Assembly: GCF_913062585.1 (NCBI RefSeq)
Contig: NZ_CAJXWX010000012.1
Span: forward strand, 1-64,000
DNA: 64,000 nt
Origin: an uncultured Sphingomonas sp.
GTDB taxonomy: Bacteria > Pseudomonadota > Alphaproteobacteria > Sphingomonadales > Sphingomonadaceae
Direction of reading: 5' to 3'
Positions within the stretch are counted from its first letter, which is position 1; each line of letters opens with the position of its first letter. This document shows, piece by piece, positions 19,114-26,578 of the stretch. Below the pieces are notes generated by a model. It was not told where the DNA came from, did not search any database, and saw only the letters and a list, made by a program, of their open reading frames with translations. The translations under genes and the position numbers were made by a program.

Positions 19114-20505
19114 TTACGTTGCGGCGAGCCGCTCCACCATGTCCTGCGCCATCAGGCTGAGCGTGTCGTCGCGGGCGCCCATCACGACGATACGGTCGCC
19201 CGCCTTCGCCTCCGCCACCAGCGTCGCCGCCGCCTCGGCGCGGTCAGCGATGTGGCGGGCGTCTAGTCCGCGCGCACACAGGTCGGCGACGATGTCAGTG
19301 CTGGTCACCTCGCGCGTGACGGTGCCGCCGAAATAGGCCGGGTCGGGCATCACCAGCACGTCGCCCGGCTTCATCCGTGCGGCGATGCTGTCGACCAGTT
19401 CGGTCCGCATGACCTTCAGCGGGCCATAGCCGTGCGGCTGGAACAGGATCAGCAAGCGGCCGGGAAAGGCGTGCAGCGTGTCGAGCGTCGCGGCGATCTT
19501 GTCGGGGTTGTGGCCGAAATCGTCGATGACGGTGACGCCGCCCGCCTCGCCGACTTTCTCGAACCGGCGCTTCAGGCCGGTGAAGCGCTCGACCGCGCGG
19601 ATCGCGTCGATCAGGGGCACGCCCGCCGCCACGCTTGCGCCGATCGCGGCGAGCGCGTTGGAGACATTGTGGCGGCCCGGCACCGACAGCCGGACATGAT
19701 AGCCCGCACCCCCCGTGATAAGGTCGAAGGCGATCGCAAAGGGCTCGGGCTTCAGCGCCTCGGCCACCAGGTCGCCCGCGCCCTCGACCGCGAAGGTGGT
19801 GAGGTTGGGAATGTCGGCCAGCAGCGCCGCCGTCTCGGCATCGCCCGCATTGGCGACGACATGGCGCGCCCGCGCGGCGAACCCGCCGAACAGCGCGCGC
19901 AATTCCTCCAGCGACTTATGGTCCAGGCTGACATTGTTCAGCACGGCGATGGCGGGATTATAGAGCGCGATCGAGCCGTCGCTTTCGTCCACCTCGCTGA
20001 CAAAGGCGTCGCCGCGGCCGACCAGTGCGCTGGCAAAGGGGCTGTCGGGCGAGACGAAGTCCTTCATCACCGCGCCGTTCATCGCGGTCGGATCGCGGCC
20101 CGTCTGGTGCAGGATGAAGGCGATCATGCCTGTGACGGTCGACTTGCCGCTGGTCCCCGCCACGCCGATGGGGAGAGTGCTGTCGTTGAAGAGGCTCGCC
20201 AGCATCTGTGCGCGGGTGGCGCGGGGGCAGGCCAGCCGGTTGGCGACGACGATGTCGGGCACCGTCTCCTCGACCGCTGCCGAGGCGATGACGAGTTGGT
20301 CGGCCGAGGTCACGCCCGATCCGTCCTGTGGGAACAGTGCGATCCCGGCGGCGCGCAGCGCGTCGAACTTGGGCGTCACCCGGCCCTGGTCCAGTCCCCG
20401 GTCCGATCCCGCGACCGTCCAGCCCTTCTCGCGCAGGATCATGGCCAGCGGCATCATCCCCGATCCGCCGATGCCCACCAGAAAACAGGAATTGCCGTTG
20501 GTCAT
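19114..20505 (-). CDS. Mur ligase (MurC/Mpl-like)
   Basis: A 463-residue three-domain Mur ligase. The N-terminal UDP-binding Rossmann segment is FLVGIGGSGMMPLA, the ATP P-loop GTSGKST is at 117-123, and the central NNVSLDHKS and C-terminal DDFGHNPDKI motifs follow. These fit MurC or its recycling relative Mpl, which joins a tripeptide to UDP-MurNAc. It is divergent from an LD-carboxypeptidase, a recycling enzyme, which favours an Mpl-like role; the main murC normally sits in the division and cell-wall cluster. The assignment between the two is inference. Confidence 0.8.
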   Translation of the reverse strand: MTNGNSCFLVGIGGSGMMPLAMILREKGWTVAGSDRGLDQGRVTPKFDALRAAGIALFPQDGSGVTSADQLVIASAAVEETVPDIVVANRLACPRATRAQMLASLFNDSTLPIGVAGTSGKSTVTGMIAFILHQTGRDPTAMNGAVMKDFVSPDSPFASALVGRGDAFVSEVDESDGSIALYNPAIAVLNNVSLDHKSLEELRALFGGFAARARHVVANAGDAETAALLADIPNLTTFAVEGAGDLVAEALKPEPFAIAFDLITGGAGYHVRLSVPGRHNVSNALAAIGASVAAGVPLIDAIRAVERFTGLKRRFEKVGEAGGVTVIDDFGHNPDKIAATLDTLHAFPGRLLILFQPHGYGPLKVMRTELVDSIAARMKPGDVLVMPDPAYFGGTVTREVTSTDIVADLCARGLDARHIADRAEAAATLVAEAKAGDRIVVMGARDDTLSLMAQDMVERLAAT

Positions 20506-20579
20506 GGCGCCACGCTATCGGCGGTAATGCGGTGCAGGGCAATGCCCGGCCGAGTGACGGATGTGGGGGACGCGCTGAA

Positions 20580-21395
20580 ATGAAGATCGGAATCCTCGCC
20601 CCGGCCAGCATCGGCAACCCGGCCGCCGAGGCGCCGGTCAGCGCCTTTGCTGCGATCGCCTATCCCGATGTCGACCTGATCTTCCACCCGCAATGCTATG
20701 AGCAGGACGGGCATTTTGCGGGGAATGACGAACGCCGCGCCTCGGCCTTCCTGGAATTCGCCAATGATCCCGGCATCGACGCGATCTGGTTCCTGCGCGG
20801 CGGATACGGGTCGAACCGCATTCTCTCGCGGGTCATGCCGAACCTGAACGCGGCGGCGGGGCACAAGACCTATATCGGCTATTCCGACATGGGCTTCGTG
20901 CTGGCCGCGCTCTATGCCCGGCGGATCGGGCGGCCGGTGCACGGGCCGATGGCCAGCGACATAAGGCGGCAGGGCGGCGACGTGACCGTGGCGCGCTCGC
21001 TGGGCTGGCTGACCAGCGGCGACCGGCAGGGGCTGGAGCCCGGACTCGATGGACGCCCGGCGGCGGCGTTCAACCTGTCGATCCTCCACGCGCTGATCGG
21101 CACGCCCTGGCTGCCCGACTTGACCGACCATGTCCTGATCGTCGAGGAAGTGTCCGAGCATATGTATGCGGTCGACCGGATGCTGTTCACCATGGCCAGC
21201 GCCACCCAGCTGAAGGGCGTGGCCGGCGTGCGGCTGGGCGCGGTCAGCAACGTGCAGGAAAACGAGCCCGAATGGGGCGAGACGCTCGAGTTCATGATGC
21301 AGCGCTGGTGCGGCGAAATGGGCGTGCCCTATCTTGGTCGCGCTAGGGTGGGGCATACGCAGGACAATCACCTGGTACCGTTCGGAATCGTGTGA
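20580..21395 (+). CDS. LD-carboxypeptidase (peptidase S66)
   Basis: A 271-residue S66 peptidase. The nucleophile is Ser102 in YIGYSDMG; the catalytic Glu is in LIVEEVSEHMY and His in RVGHTQDNHL. It trims the terminal D-alanine from murein tetrapeptides in the cytoplasm during wall recycling. The start at MKIGILAPAS is the family N-terminus; the longer frame upstream overlaps the divergent Mur ligase gene. The two starts are 74 bases apart. Confidence 0.9.
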   Translation: MKIGILAPASIGNPAAEAPVSAFAAIAYPDVDLIFHPQCYEQDGHFAGNDERRASAFLEFANDPGIDAIWFLRGGYGSNRILSRVMPNLNAAAGHKTYIGYSDMGFVLAALYARRIGRPVHGPMASDIRRQGGDVTVARSLGWLTSGDRQGLEPGLDGRPAAAFNLSILHALIGTPWLPDLTDHVLIVEEVSEHMYAVDRMLFTMASATQLKGVAGVRLGAVSNVQENEPEWGETLEFMMQRWCGEMGVPYLGRARVGHTQDNHLVPFGIV

Positions 21396-21409
21396 GGGGG
21401 AGAGTGGGC

Positions 21410-22177
21410 ATGAAGACGACATGGATGGGAATGGTCTTCGCAACGGTTGCGACAGGGGCAGCGACAGGTGCTGTGGCGCAGACCTCGTCCGAGCCGCAGA
21501 TCATGGTGTCGGCGGTCGGTTCCGCGAAGACGCCGCCCGATCGGGTTGCCGTCGGCTATAATGTGCGGGGGGAGGGTGCGACCTCCGACGAGGCGACGAC
21601 GAAGCTTCGCGACACCGCCAAGGCCATTCGTGCGGGGGCCGAGGGAATGCTGCGCGGTGCGATGGAATTGCATTCGTCCGAATTTTCCGTGACCCCGGTC
21701 CGGTCGCGGGAATGCGGAAATGGCGCTTATGGCGCGCCGCAACTGTCGACCGGTCCCTGCGCGATCCAGGGCTATGTCGCGACCCTGCCGGTGGAGATCG
21801 AGACGCCCCGCGTGGCCGAGGCCGGCACGCTGGTCGGCCTGATCGGGCGGCTGGGTGGCCTTCAGGCGACGGTCCGACGCTTCTGGGTCAGCGACGACAG
21901 CGCGGCCCGGCAACAGGCCATGCGCAATGCGCTGAACAATGCACGGGAAGAGGCCAGGCTGATCGCCGAAGGCTCGGGGCACAAGCTCGGCGCGCTGCTG
22001 CGGGTTCAGGACAGCAATTATCGCGACATGACTCCGGAGACGCGCGTGTCCTATCGCGTCGCCCCTCCGCCCGCGCCCGCAGCGCCGCCGCCACCCCCGC
22101 CGATCGAGGTCGGCCTGTCGCCCGCGCCCATTTCGACGACCGTCAGCCTGATGGCGGCCTACGCTATCGATCAATAA
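21410..22177 (+). CDS. SIMPL-domain (DUF541) periplasmic protein
   Basis: A 255-residue exported protein. The signal peptide ends near GAVAQ, followed by a SIMPL/DUF541 domain with the typical start ISVSAVGSAKTPPDRV-like strand (here IMVSAVGSAKTPPDRVAVGY) and the helix LNNAREEARLIAEGSGHKLG. A Pro-rich linker (PPPAPAAPPPPPPIEVG) precedes the last strands. Members of this family are periplasmic or outer-membrane-associated with unknown biochemical function. It starts 14 bases after the carboxypeptidase stop, so co-transcription is likely. Confidence 0.85.
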   Translation: MKTTWMGMVFATVATGAATGAVAQTSSEPQIMVSAVGSAKTPPDRVAVGYNVRGEGATSDEATTKLRDTAKAIRAGAEGMLRGAMELHSSEFSVTPVRSRECGNGAYGAPQLSTGPCAIQGYVATLPVEIETPRVAEAGTLVGLIGRLGGLQATVRRFWVSDDSAARQQAMRNALNNAREEARLIAEGSGHKLGALLRVQDSNYRDMTPETRVSYRVAPPPAPAAPPPPPPIEVGLSPAPISTTVSLMAAYAIDQ

Positions 22178-22356
22178 CGCCCTTCGTGGAAACATGATGC
22201 CGCCCATTCGGGAATGTTCTGGGTGACCGGATGGGCGGTATTGTGTCTTCTGGAGATAATGATCTGGATGAAGATCGCGGCGTGTCATGCCGCTTCGCTC
22301 CATAAAACACATCATGATCCACCGCTTATGCAGAATATTATTATTCCTGTGATTTC

Positions 22357-22384
22357 CGAAACTTGAGTGGATCGCTCATCGTCT
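22357..22384 (+). promoter_or_regulatory. Possible EcfG-type general stress promoter
   Basis: CGAAAC (22357-22362), a 17-base spacer and CGTCTT (from 22380) resemble the alphaproteobacterial EcfG promoter (GGAAC, 16-17 bases, CGTT) with one mismatch in each box. It lies 32 bases before the KGG stress gene, whose family is usually in the EcfG regulon. Weak by sequence alone. Confidence 0.3.
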
Positions 22385-22415
22385 TTCCGCTGCGGGGGTG
22401 CCGAGTAGGAGAGAT

Positions 22416-22550
22416 ATGATGGCAGACAGCAATGGCGGCGGCGGCCGTGAGAACAATCCCGGCAATTTCGCCAATGACCGCGAAAAGGCCTCCGAAGCGG
22501 GTCGCAAGGGCGGCCAGGCCAGCCATGGCGGCGGCGGTCAGGGACGCTGA
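22416..22550 (+). CDS. KGG-motif general stress protein
   Basis: A 44-residue glycine-rich hydrophilic protein too short for a standard ORF cut-off. It reads MMADSNGGGGRENNPGNF, then ANDREKASEAGRKGGQASHG and a Gly-rich tail. The NPGNFANDREKASEAGRKGGQ pattern is one KGG repeat, as in E. coli YciG and Bacillus GsiB, induced by stress and stationary phase. An AGGAGAG site precedes two adjacent ATGs, and a strong terminator follows 19 bases after the stop, confirming a monocistronic small gene. Confidence 0.92.
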   Translation: MMADSNGGGGRENNPGNFANDREKASEAGRKGGQASHGGGGQGR

Positions 22551-22569
22551 TCCCATGCGCCAATAACTA

Positions 22570-22607
22570 GGGCGGCGGTGGAGTCGGACCACCGCCGCCC
22601 TATTTTT
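22570..22607 (+). terminator. Rho-independent terminator of KGG gene
   Basis: GGGCGGCGGTGG and CCACCGCCGCCC form a perfect 12-bp stem with loop AGTCGGA-type centre, followed by TATTTTT. It also insulates the EAL gene downstream. Confidence 0.95.
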
Positions 22608-22682
22608 GACGCGGCGGCCCCGTCATGGGGTGGGCTGTGTTCGACACAGGGAATTAACCATTTCGAGCATAGGCCCTGGCGC

Positions 22683-23438
22683 ATGGAAATGCGCAAGATC
22701 TGCAGCGGATGCCGTGACGGTGTCGATTTCGAAATCCCGTTCGCGATGGCGTTCCAGCCGATCGTCGACACGGCGACCGGTCGCCCCTTCGCCTATGAGG
22801 CGCTGATCCGGGGCGTCGACGGCGAGAGCGCCTATAGCGTGTTGTCGCAGGTGAACGAGGCGAACCGCTATTCCTTCGACCAGGCGTGCCGGGTGAAGGC
22901 GATCGAAACCGCGATGGCGGCGGGCATCATGGACAGTGACGCCAAGCTGTCCATCAACTTCCTGCCCAATGCGGTCTATTCGCCCGTGGCCTGTATCCAG
23001 CTGACCCTGCGCACGGCACAGGCGCAGGGGCTGCCCGTCGATCGGCTGATCTTCGAGTTCACCGAGAACGAGCAGATGGGATCGCCCGAGCATGTCGCGG
23101 GCATCATCGATTCCTACAAGCAGATCGGCTTTTCGGTCGCGATCGACGATTTCGGATCGGGTCATTCGGGGCTCGACCGCTTCGTCCGCTTCGCGCCGGA
23201 CGAGGTGAAGCTGGACATGGAGTTGATCCGCGACATCGACCGTGATCCCCGCCGCCGCGCCATCGTGCGGGCGATGGTCGGTATGTGCGCCGAACTCGAC
23301 ACGCTGCTGATCGCCGAGGGGATCGAGACGGCGGCCGAGGCGGCGACTTTGAACGAATTGGGCGTGCGCTATCACCAGGGCTTCTGGTATGCCCGCCCCG
23401 CGCTGGGGGTGCTGCCGGCGATCCGGGCGCACGCCTGA
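22683..23438 (+). CDS. EAL-domain cyclic-di-GMP phosphodiesterase
   Basis: A 251-residue stand-alone EAL protein. The catalytic set appears intact: Glu in YEALIRG, Asn in SINFLPNA, FEFTENE, DDFGSGHSG, Lys in EVKLDMELI, Glu in AEGIET and Gln in YHQGFWYARP. It should hydrolyse c-di-GMP to pGpG. There is no transmembrane or sensor domain; a Cys pair at the start (ICSGCRDG) is unusual and might bind metal or respond to redox state. ATG 22683 is used; the longer frame overlaps the terminator upstream. Confidence 0.92.
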   Translation: MEMRKICSGCRDGVDFEIPFAMAFQPIVDTATGRPFAYEALIRGVDGESAYSVLSQVNEANRYSFDQACRVKAIETAMAAGIMDSDAKLSINFLPNAVYSPVACIQLTLRTAQAQGLPVDRLIFEFTENEQMGSPEHVAGIIDSYKQIGFSVAIDDFGSGHSGLDRFVRFAPDEVKLDMELIRDIDRDPRRRAIVRAMVGMCAELDTLLIAEGIETAAEAATLNELGVRYHQGFWYARPALGVLPAIRAHA

Positions 23439-23533
23439 CCTCACCCCATATACCTGTCGGGGATTCTTCCCTATAGAGCCCCTCGCGCCGGGCTCCACTG
23501 GCGTATCACCCGCACTTATCGAAGAGAGTATCC

Positions 23534-25537
23534 ATGTCCGCGATGTTCCGTATCACGCTGCCCGACGGTTCCGTCCGTGAGGTCGCGCCCGGAACCACTC
23601 CCGCGGACATCGCCGCCGCGATCGGACCGGGCCTGGCCAAGGCCGCGATCGCCGCGCGGGTCGATGGCGAGCTGCGCGACATCATGCGACCGTTCGAGGG
23701 CGACTCCGCGCTGGCGCTGGTGACCGCCAAGGACGAGGCCGACGCGCTCGAACTCGCGCGCCACGACTATGCGCATGTGCTGGCCGAGGCGGTGCAGGCG
23801 CTGTTCCCCGGCACGCAGATCACCTTCGGCCCGGCGACCGATGACGGCTTCTACTACGACTTCGCGCCCAAGGACCGCCCCTTTACCGAGGAGGACCTGC
23901 CCGCGATCGAAGCCGAAATGCGCAAGATCATCGCCAAGGACGAGCCGCTGATCCGCGAGGTCTGGACCCGCGAGCAGCTGATCGAACGCTGGACCGCGCA
24001 GGGCGAGACGTTCAAGGCCGAATGGGCCGCCGAGCTGCCCGATACCGAGGAACTGACCGTCTATCGCGCCGGCAAGGGCGAGGATGCCTGGCTCGACATG
24101 TGCCGGGGGCCGCATCTCGCCTCGACCGGCAAGCTCGATCCCAACGCGTTCAAGCTGACCCGCGTGTCGGGCGCGTACTGGCGCGGCGACCAGAAGAACG
24201 CGATGCTCAGCCGCATCTACGGCACCGGCTGGCTCAACAAGAAGCAGCTCGCCGAGCATCTGACGCGGCTGGAGGAAGCCGCCAAGCGCGATCATCGCAA
24301 GCTGGGCAACGAGATGGACCTGTTCCACCTCCAGCAGGAGGCGCATGGCTCGGTCTTCTGGCATCCCAAGGGCTATCGCATCTGGCGCGAGCTGGAGGCC
24401 TATATGCGCCGCGCGATCGACTCGACCGGCTACCGCGAGGTGAAGACCCCGCAGGTCATGGACGCGCGTCAGTGGGAACAGTCGGGCCATTGGGGCAAGT
24501 ATCGCGAGAACATGTTCGTGATCCCCGACGAGGTGCCCAACGTCGAGGACGAGGGCCCGCTGGTCTCGGACGATGCGCAGTGGATGGCGCTGAAGCCGAT
24601 GAACTGCCCGGCGCATGTCCTGATCTTCCGCCAGGGGATCAAGTCGTACCGCGACCTGCCGCTGCGCTTCTACGAGAATGGCTGCTGCCACCGCAACGAG
24701 CCGCACGGCGCGCTGCACGGCCTGATGCGCGTGCGCCAGTTCACCCAGGACGACGCGCATATCTTCTGCCGCGAGGACCAGATCGTCGAGGAGGTCCGCG
24801 CCTTTTGCGAACTGGCGGACCGGATCTACAAGGATTTCGGCTTCACCTATTCGATCAAGCTGGCGCTGCGCCCCGAAAAGCGCTTCGGCACCGAAGAGAT
24901 GTGGGACATGGCCGAGACCGAACTGCGCGACGCGGTCGTGCGGGCGGGCCTCGCCACCGAGAAATATGGCTGGGAAGAACTGCCGGGCGAGGGGGCTTTC
25001 TATGCGCCCAAGCTGGAATGGCACCTGACCGACGCGATCGGCCGGACCTGGCAGGTCGGCACCATCCAGTCGGACCGGGTTCTGCCCGAACGACTCGATG
25101 CATCCTATATCGGCGAGGATGGCGAGCGTCACCGACCGATCATGCTCCACCGCGCGATCTTCGGTTCCTATGAGCGGTTCATCGGCATCCTGATCGAGCA
25201 TTATGCGGGGCGTTTCCCGGTCTGGCTGGCGCCGGTGCAGGCGGTGGTCGCGACCATCGTCTCGGATGCGGACGGCTATGCGGAAGACGCGGCGGCCAAG
25301 CTGGCGGCGGCGGGTATCCGGGTCGAGACCGATCTGCGCAACGAGAAGATCAACTACAAGGTGCGCGAGCATTCGGTCGCCAAGGTCCCCGTGCTGCTGG
25401 TCGTCGGCAAGCGCGAGGCCGAGGAAGGCAAGGTCGCCGTCCGCCGTCTGGGCAGCCAGGCGCAGGAGATCATGACGCTCGACGAAGCCATCGCCATGCT
25501 GCGCGAGGAAGCGACTCCGCCCGATCTGCGCGGCTGA
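23534..25537 (+). CDS. thrS: Threonyl-tRNA synthetase
   Basis: A 667-residue class II synthetase with the full domain order. An N-terminal TGS domain comes first. An editing domain with the HxxxH zinc-like motif HDYAH follows, cleaving Ser-tRNAThr. The catalytic core has zinc ligand Cys in [10 protein letters not shown] and motif 2 ([21 protein letters not shown]), and the C-terminal anticodon-binding domain ends the protein. The ATG is preceded by GAAGAGAG. A terminator follows and infC is next, the gene order seen in many bacteria. Confidence 0.97.
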   Translation: MSAMFRITLPDGSVREVAPGTTPADIAAAIGPGLAKAAIAARVDGELRDIMRPFEGDSALALVTAKDEADALELARHDYAHVLAEAVQALFPGTQITFGPATDDGFYYDFAPKDRPFTEEDLPAIEAEMRKIIAKDEPLIREVWTREQLIERWTAQGETFKAEWAAELPDTEELTVYRAGKGEDAWLDMCRGPHLASTGKLDPNAFKLTRVSGAYWRGDQKNAMLSRIYGTGWLNKKQLAEHLTRLEEAAKRDHRKLGNEMDLFHLQQEAHGSVFWHPKGYRIWRELEAYMRRAIDSTGYREVKTPQVMDARQWEQSGHWGKYRENMFVIPDEVPNVEDEGPLVSDDAQWMALKPMNCPAHVLIFRQGIKSYRDLPLRFYENGCCHRNEPHGALHGLMRVRQFTQDDAHIFCREDQIVEEVRAFCELADRIYKDFGFTYSIKLALRPEKRFGTEEMWDMAETELRDAVVRAGLATEKYGWEELPGEGAFYAPKLEWHLTDAIGRTWQVGTIQSDRVLPERLDASYIGEDGERHRPIMLHRAIFGSYERFIGILIEHYAGRFPVWLAPVQAVVATIVSDADGYAEDAAAKLAAAGIRVETDLRNEKINYKVREHSVAKVPVLLVVGKREAEEGKVAVRRLGSQAQEIMTLDEAIAMLREEATPPDLRG

Positions 25538-25555
25538 ATCCTCATAAGCTAAAGG

Positions 25556-25585
25556 AAAGGGCGGGACGTTTGTCTCGCCCTTTCA
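25556..25585 (+). terminator. Terminator between thrS and infC
   Basis: AAAGGGCGGGAC and GTCTCGCCCTTT form a hairpin with one mismatch and loop GTTT, continuing TTCAAATTT. It would reduce read-through from thrS into infC. Confidence 0.75.
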
Positions 25586-25639
25586 AATTTGTGCCCGATC
25601 GCCTATATTGGACGGGTAATTGCCACAGGAGAAATACCC

Positions 25640-26185
25640 ATACGTCCTCCCATGATGCGCCGTCCGATGCAGGCGCCGCCGATGAACGGTCCTCGGTTCA
25701 ACGAGTGGATTCAAAGCCCCAAGGTTCGCGTGATCGACCATGAGGGCGAGAATCTTGGCGTGATGTACACGCGCGAAGCGATGGCCCAGGCCCAGGAGCT
25801 CGGCCTCGACCTGGTCGAAGTGTCGCCCAATGCCGATCCGCCCGTCGCCAAGTTCCTCGACGTCGGCAAATATAAGTACGAGGCCCAGAAGAAGGCGAAC
25901 CTCGCCCGCAAGTCGCAGAAGACGCAGGAGATCAAGGAGATCAAGATGCGTCCGAACATCGACGACCATGATTACGACACCAAGATGAAGAAGGTGGTCG
26001 AATTCATCGGCGAGGGCGACAAGGTGAAGGTCACCATGCGCTTCCGCGGTCGCGAGCTGAGCCACGGCCAGCTGGGCATGAATGTGCTCCAGCGCGTTGC
26101 CGAGCAGGTGGCCGAGGTCGCCAAGGTCGAAGCCTATCCGCGCATGGAAGGCCGCCAGATGCTGATGGTGCTGGCGCCGAAGTGA
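25640..26185 (+). CDS. infC: Translation initiation factor IF-3, probable AUA start
   Basis: A 181-residue IF-3. The N-domain begins [18 protein letters not shown], the linker is Lys-rich, and the C-domain has [17 protein letters not shown] and [15 protein letters not shown]. The Shine-Dalgarno AGGAG at 25627-25631 is 8 bases before ATA 25640 but 20 bases before the nearest in-frame ATG (25652), so ATA is the best start. Known biology: infC uses rare AUU/AUC/AUA starts, through which IF-3 represses its own translation. Starting at ATG 25652 would give 177 residues and the same domains. Confidence 0.93.
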   Translation: MRPPMMRRPMQAPPMNGPRFNEWIQSPKVRVIDHEGENLGVMYTREAMAQAQELGLDLVEVSPNADPPVAKFLDVGKYKYEAQKKANLARKSQKTQEIKEIKMRPNIDDHDYDTKMKKVVEFIGEGDKVKVTMRFRGRELSHGQLGMNVLQRVAEQVAEVAKVEAYPRMEGRQMLMVLAPK

Positions 26186-26231
26186 GCCGGAGCGACTCGG
26201 GCGTTTGACGCTCGACGATCGGTTTTGAAAG

Positions 26232-26262
26232 ACCCCGGAGCCCTTGGGCTGCCGGGGTTTTT
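26232..26262 (+). terminator. Terminator after infC
   Basis: CCCCGG, an inner AGCCC-TTG-GGGCT stem and CCGGGG form a stable hairpin followed by TTTTT. It ends the infC transcript. Confidence 0.9.
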
Positions 26263-26374
26263 CTGTGGGGTTCGCACGGAGGCGCAGAGGTGTCGGGACA
26301 TTGCGCGAGTCGTAGAGATTGGGCCGGAAGCGACTGGTCCGACGTTTCTCAGCTACTGCCCTTGCCCCACACCC

Positions 26375-26511
26375 ATTCCTCCCCTGCAAGGGGAGGGGGA
26401 CCAGCGAAGCTGGTGGAGGGGTATCGCCGCTGGCGAGGATAGACTGCTCTTCCAGCCGGGACACCCCTCCGTCCGGCCTTCGGCCGGCCACCTCCCCTTG
26501 CAGGGGAGGAA
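26375..26511. repeat. Type A palindromic element
   Basis: A complete element with both halves: ATTCCTCCCC-tgcaag-GGGAGGGGGACC, hairpin ACCAGC-GAA-GCTGGT, GGAGGGGTAT; then ACACCCCTCC, hairpin CCGGCC-TTC-GGCCGG, CTCCCC-ttgca-GGGGAGGAA. The right inner hairpin differs from other copies by compensating changes. It lies in the convergent gap between infC and glnD. Nothing else is seen in this 390-base gap except the infC terminator. Confidence 0.9.
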
Positions 26512-26578
26512 AGTGCACGCCTTTCCACCTCTGCGCTAACTGCTCTTCGCACGGAGCGAGGGATGGGCGCCAACAGGC

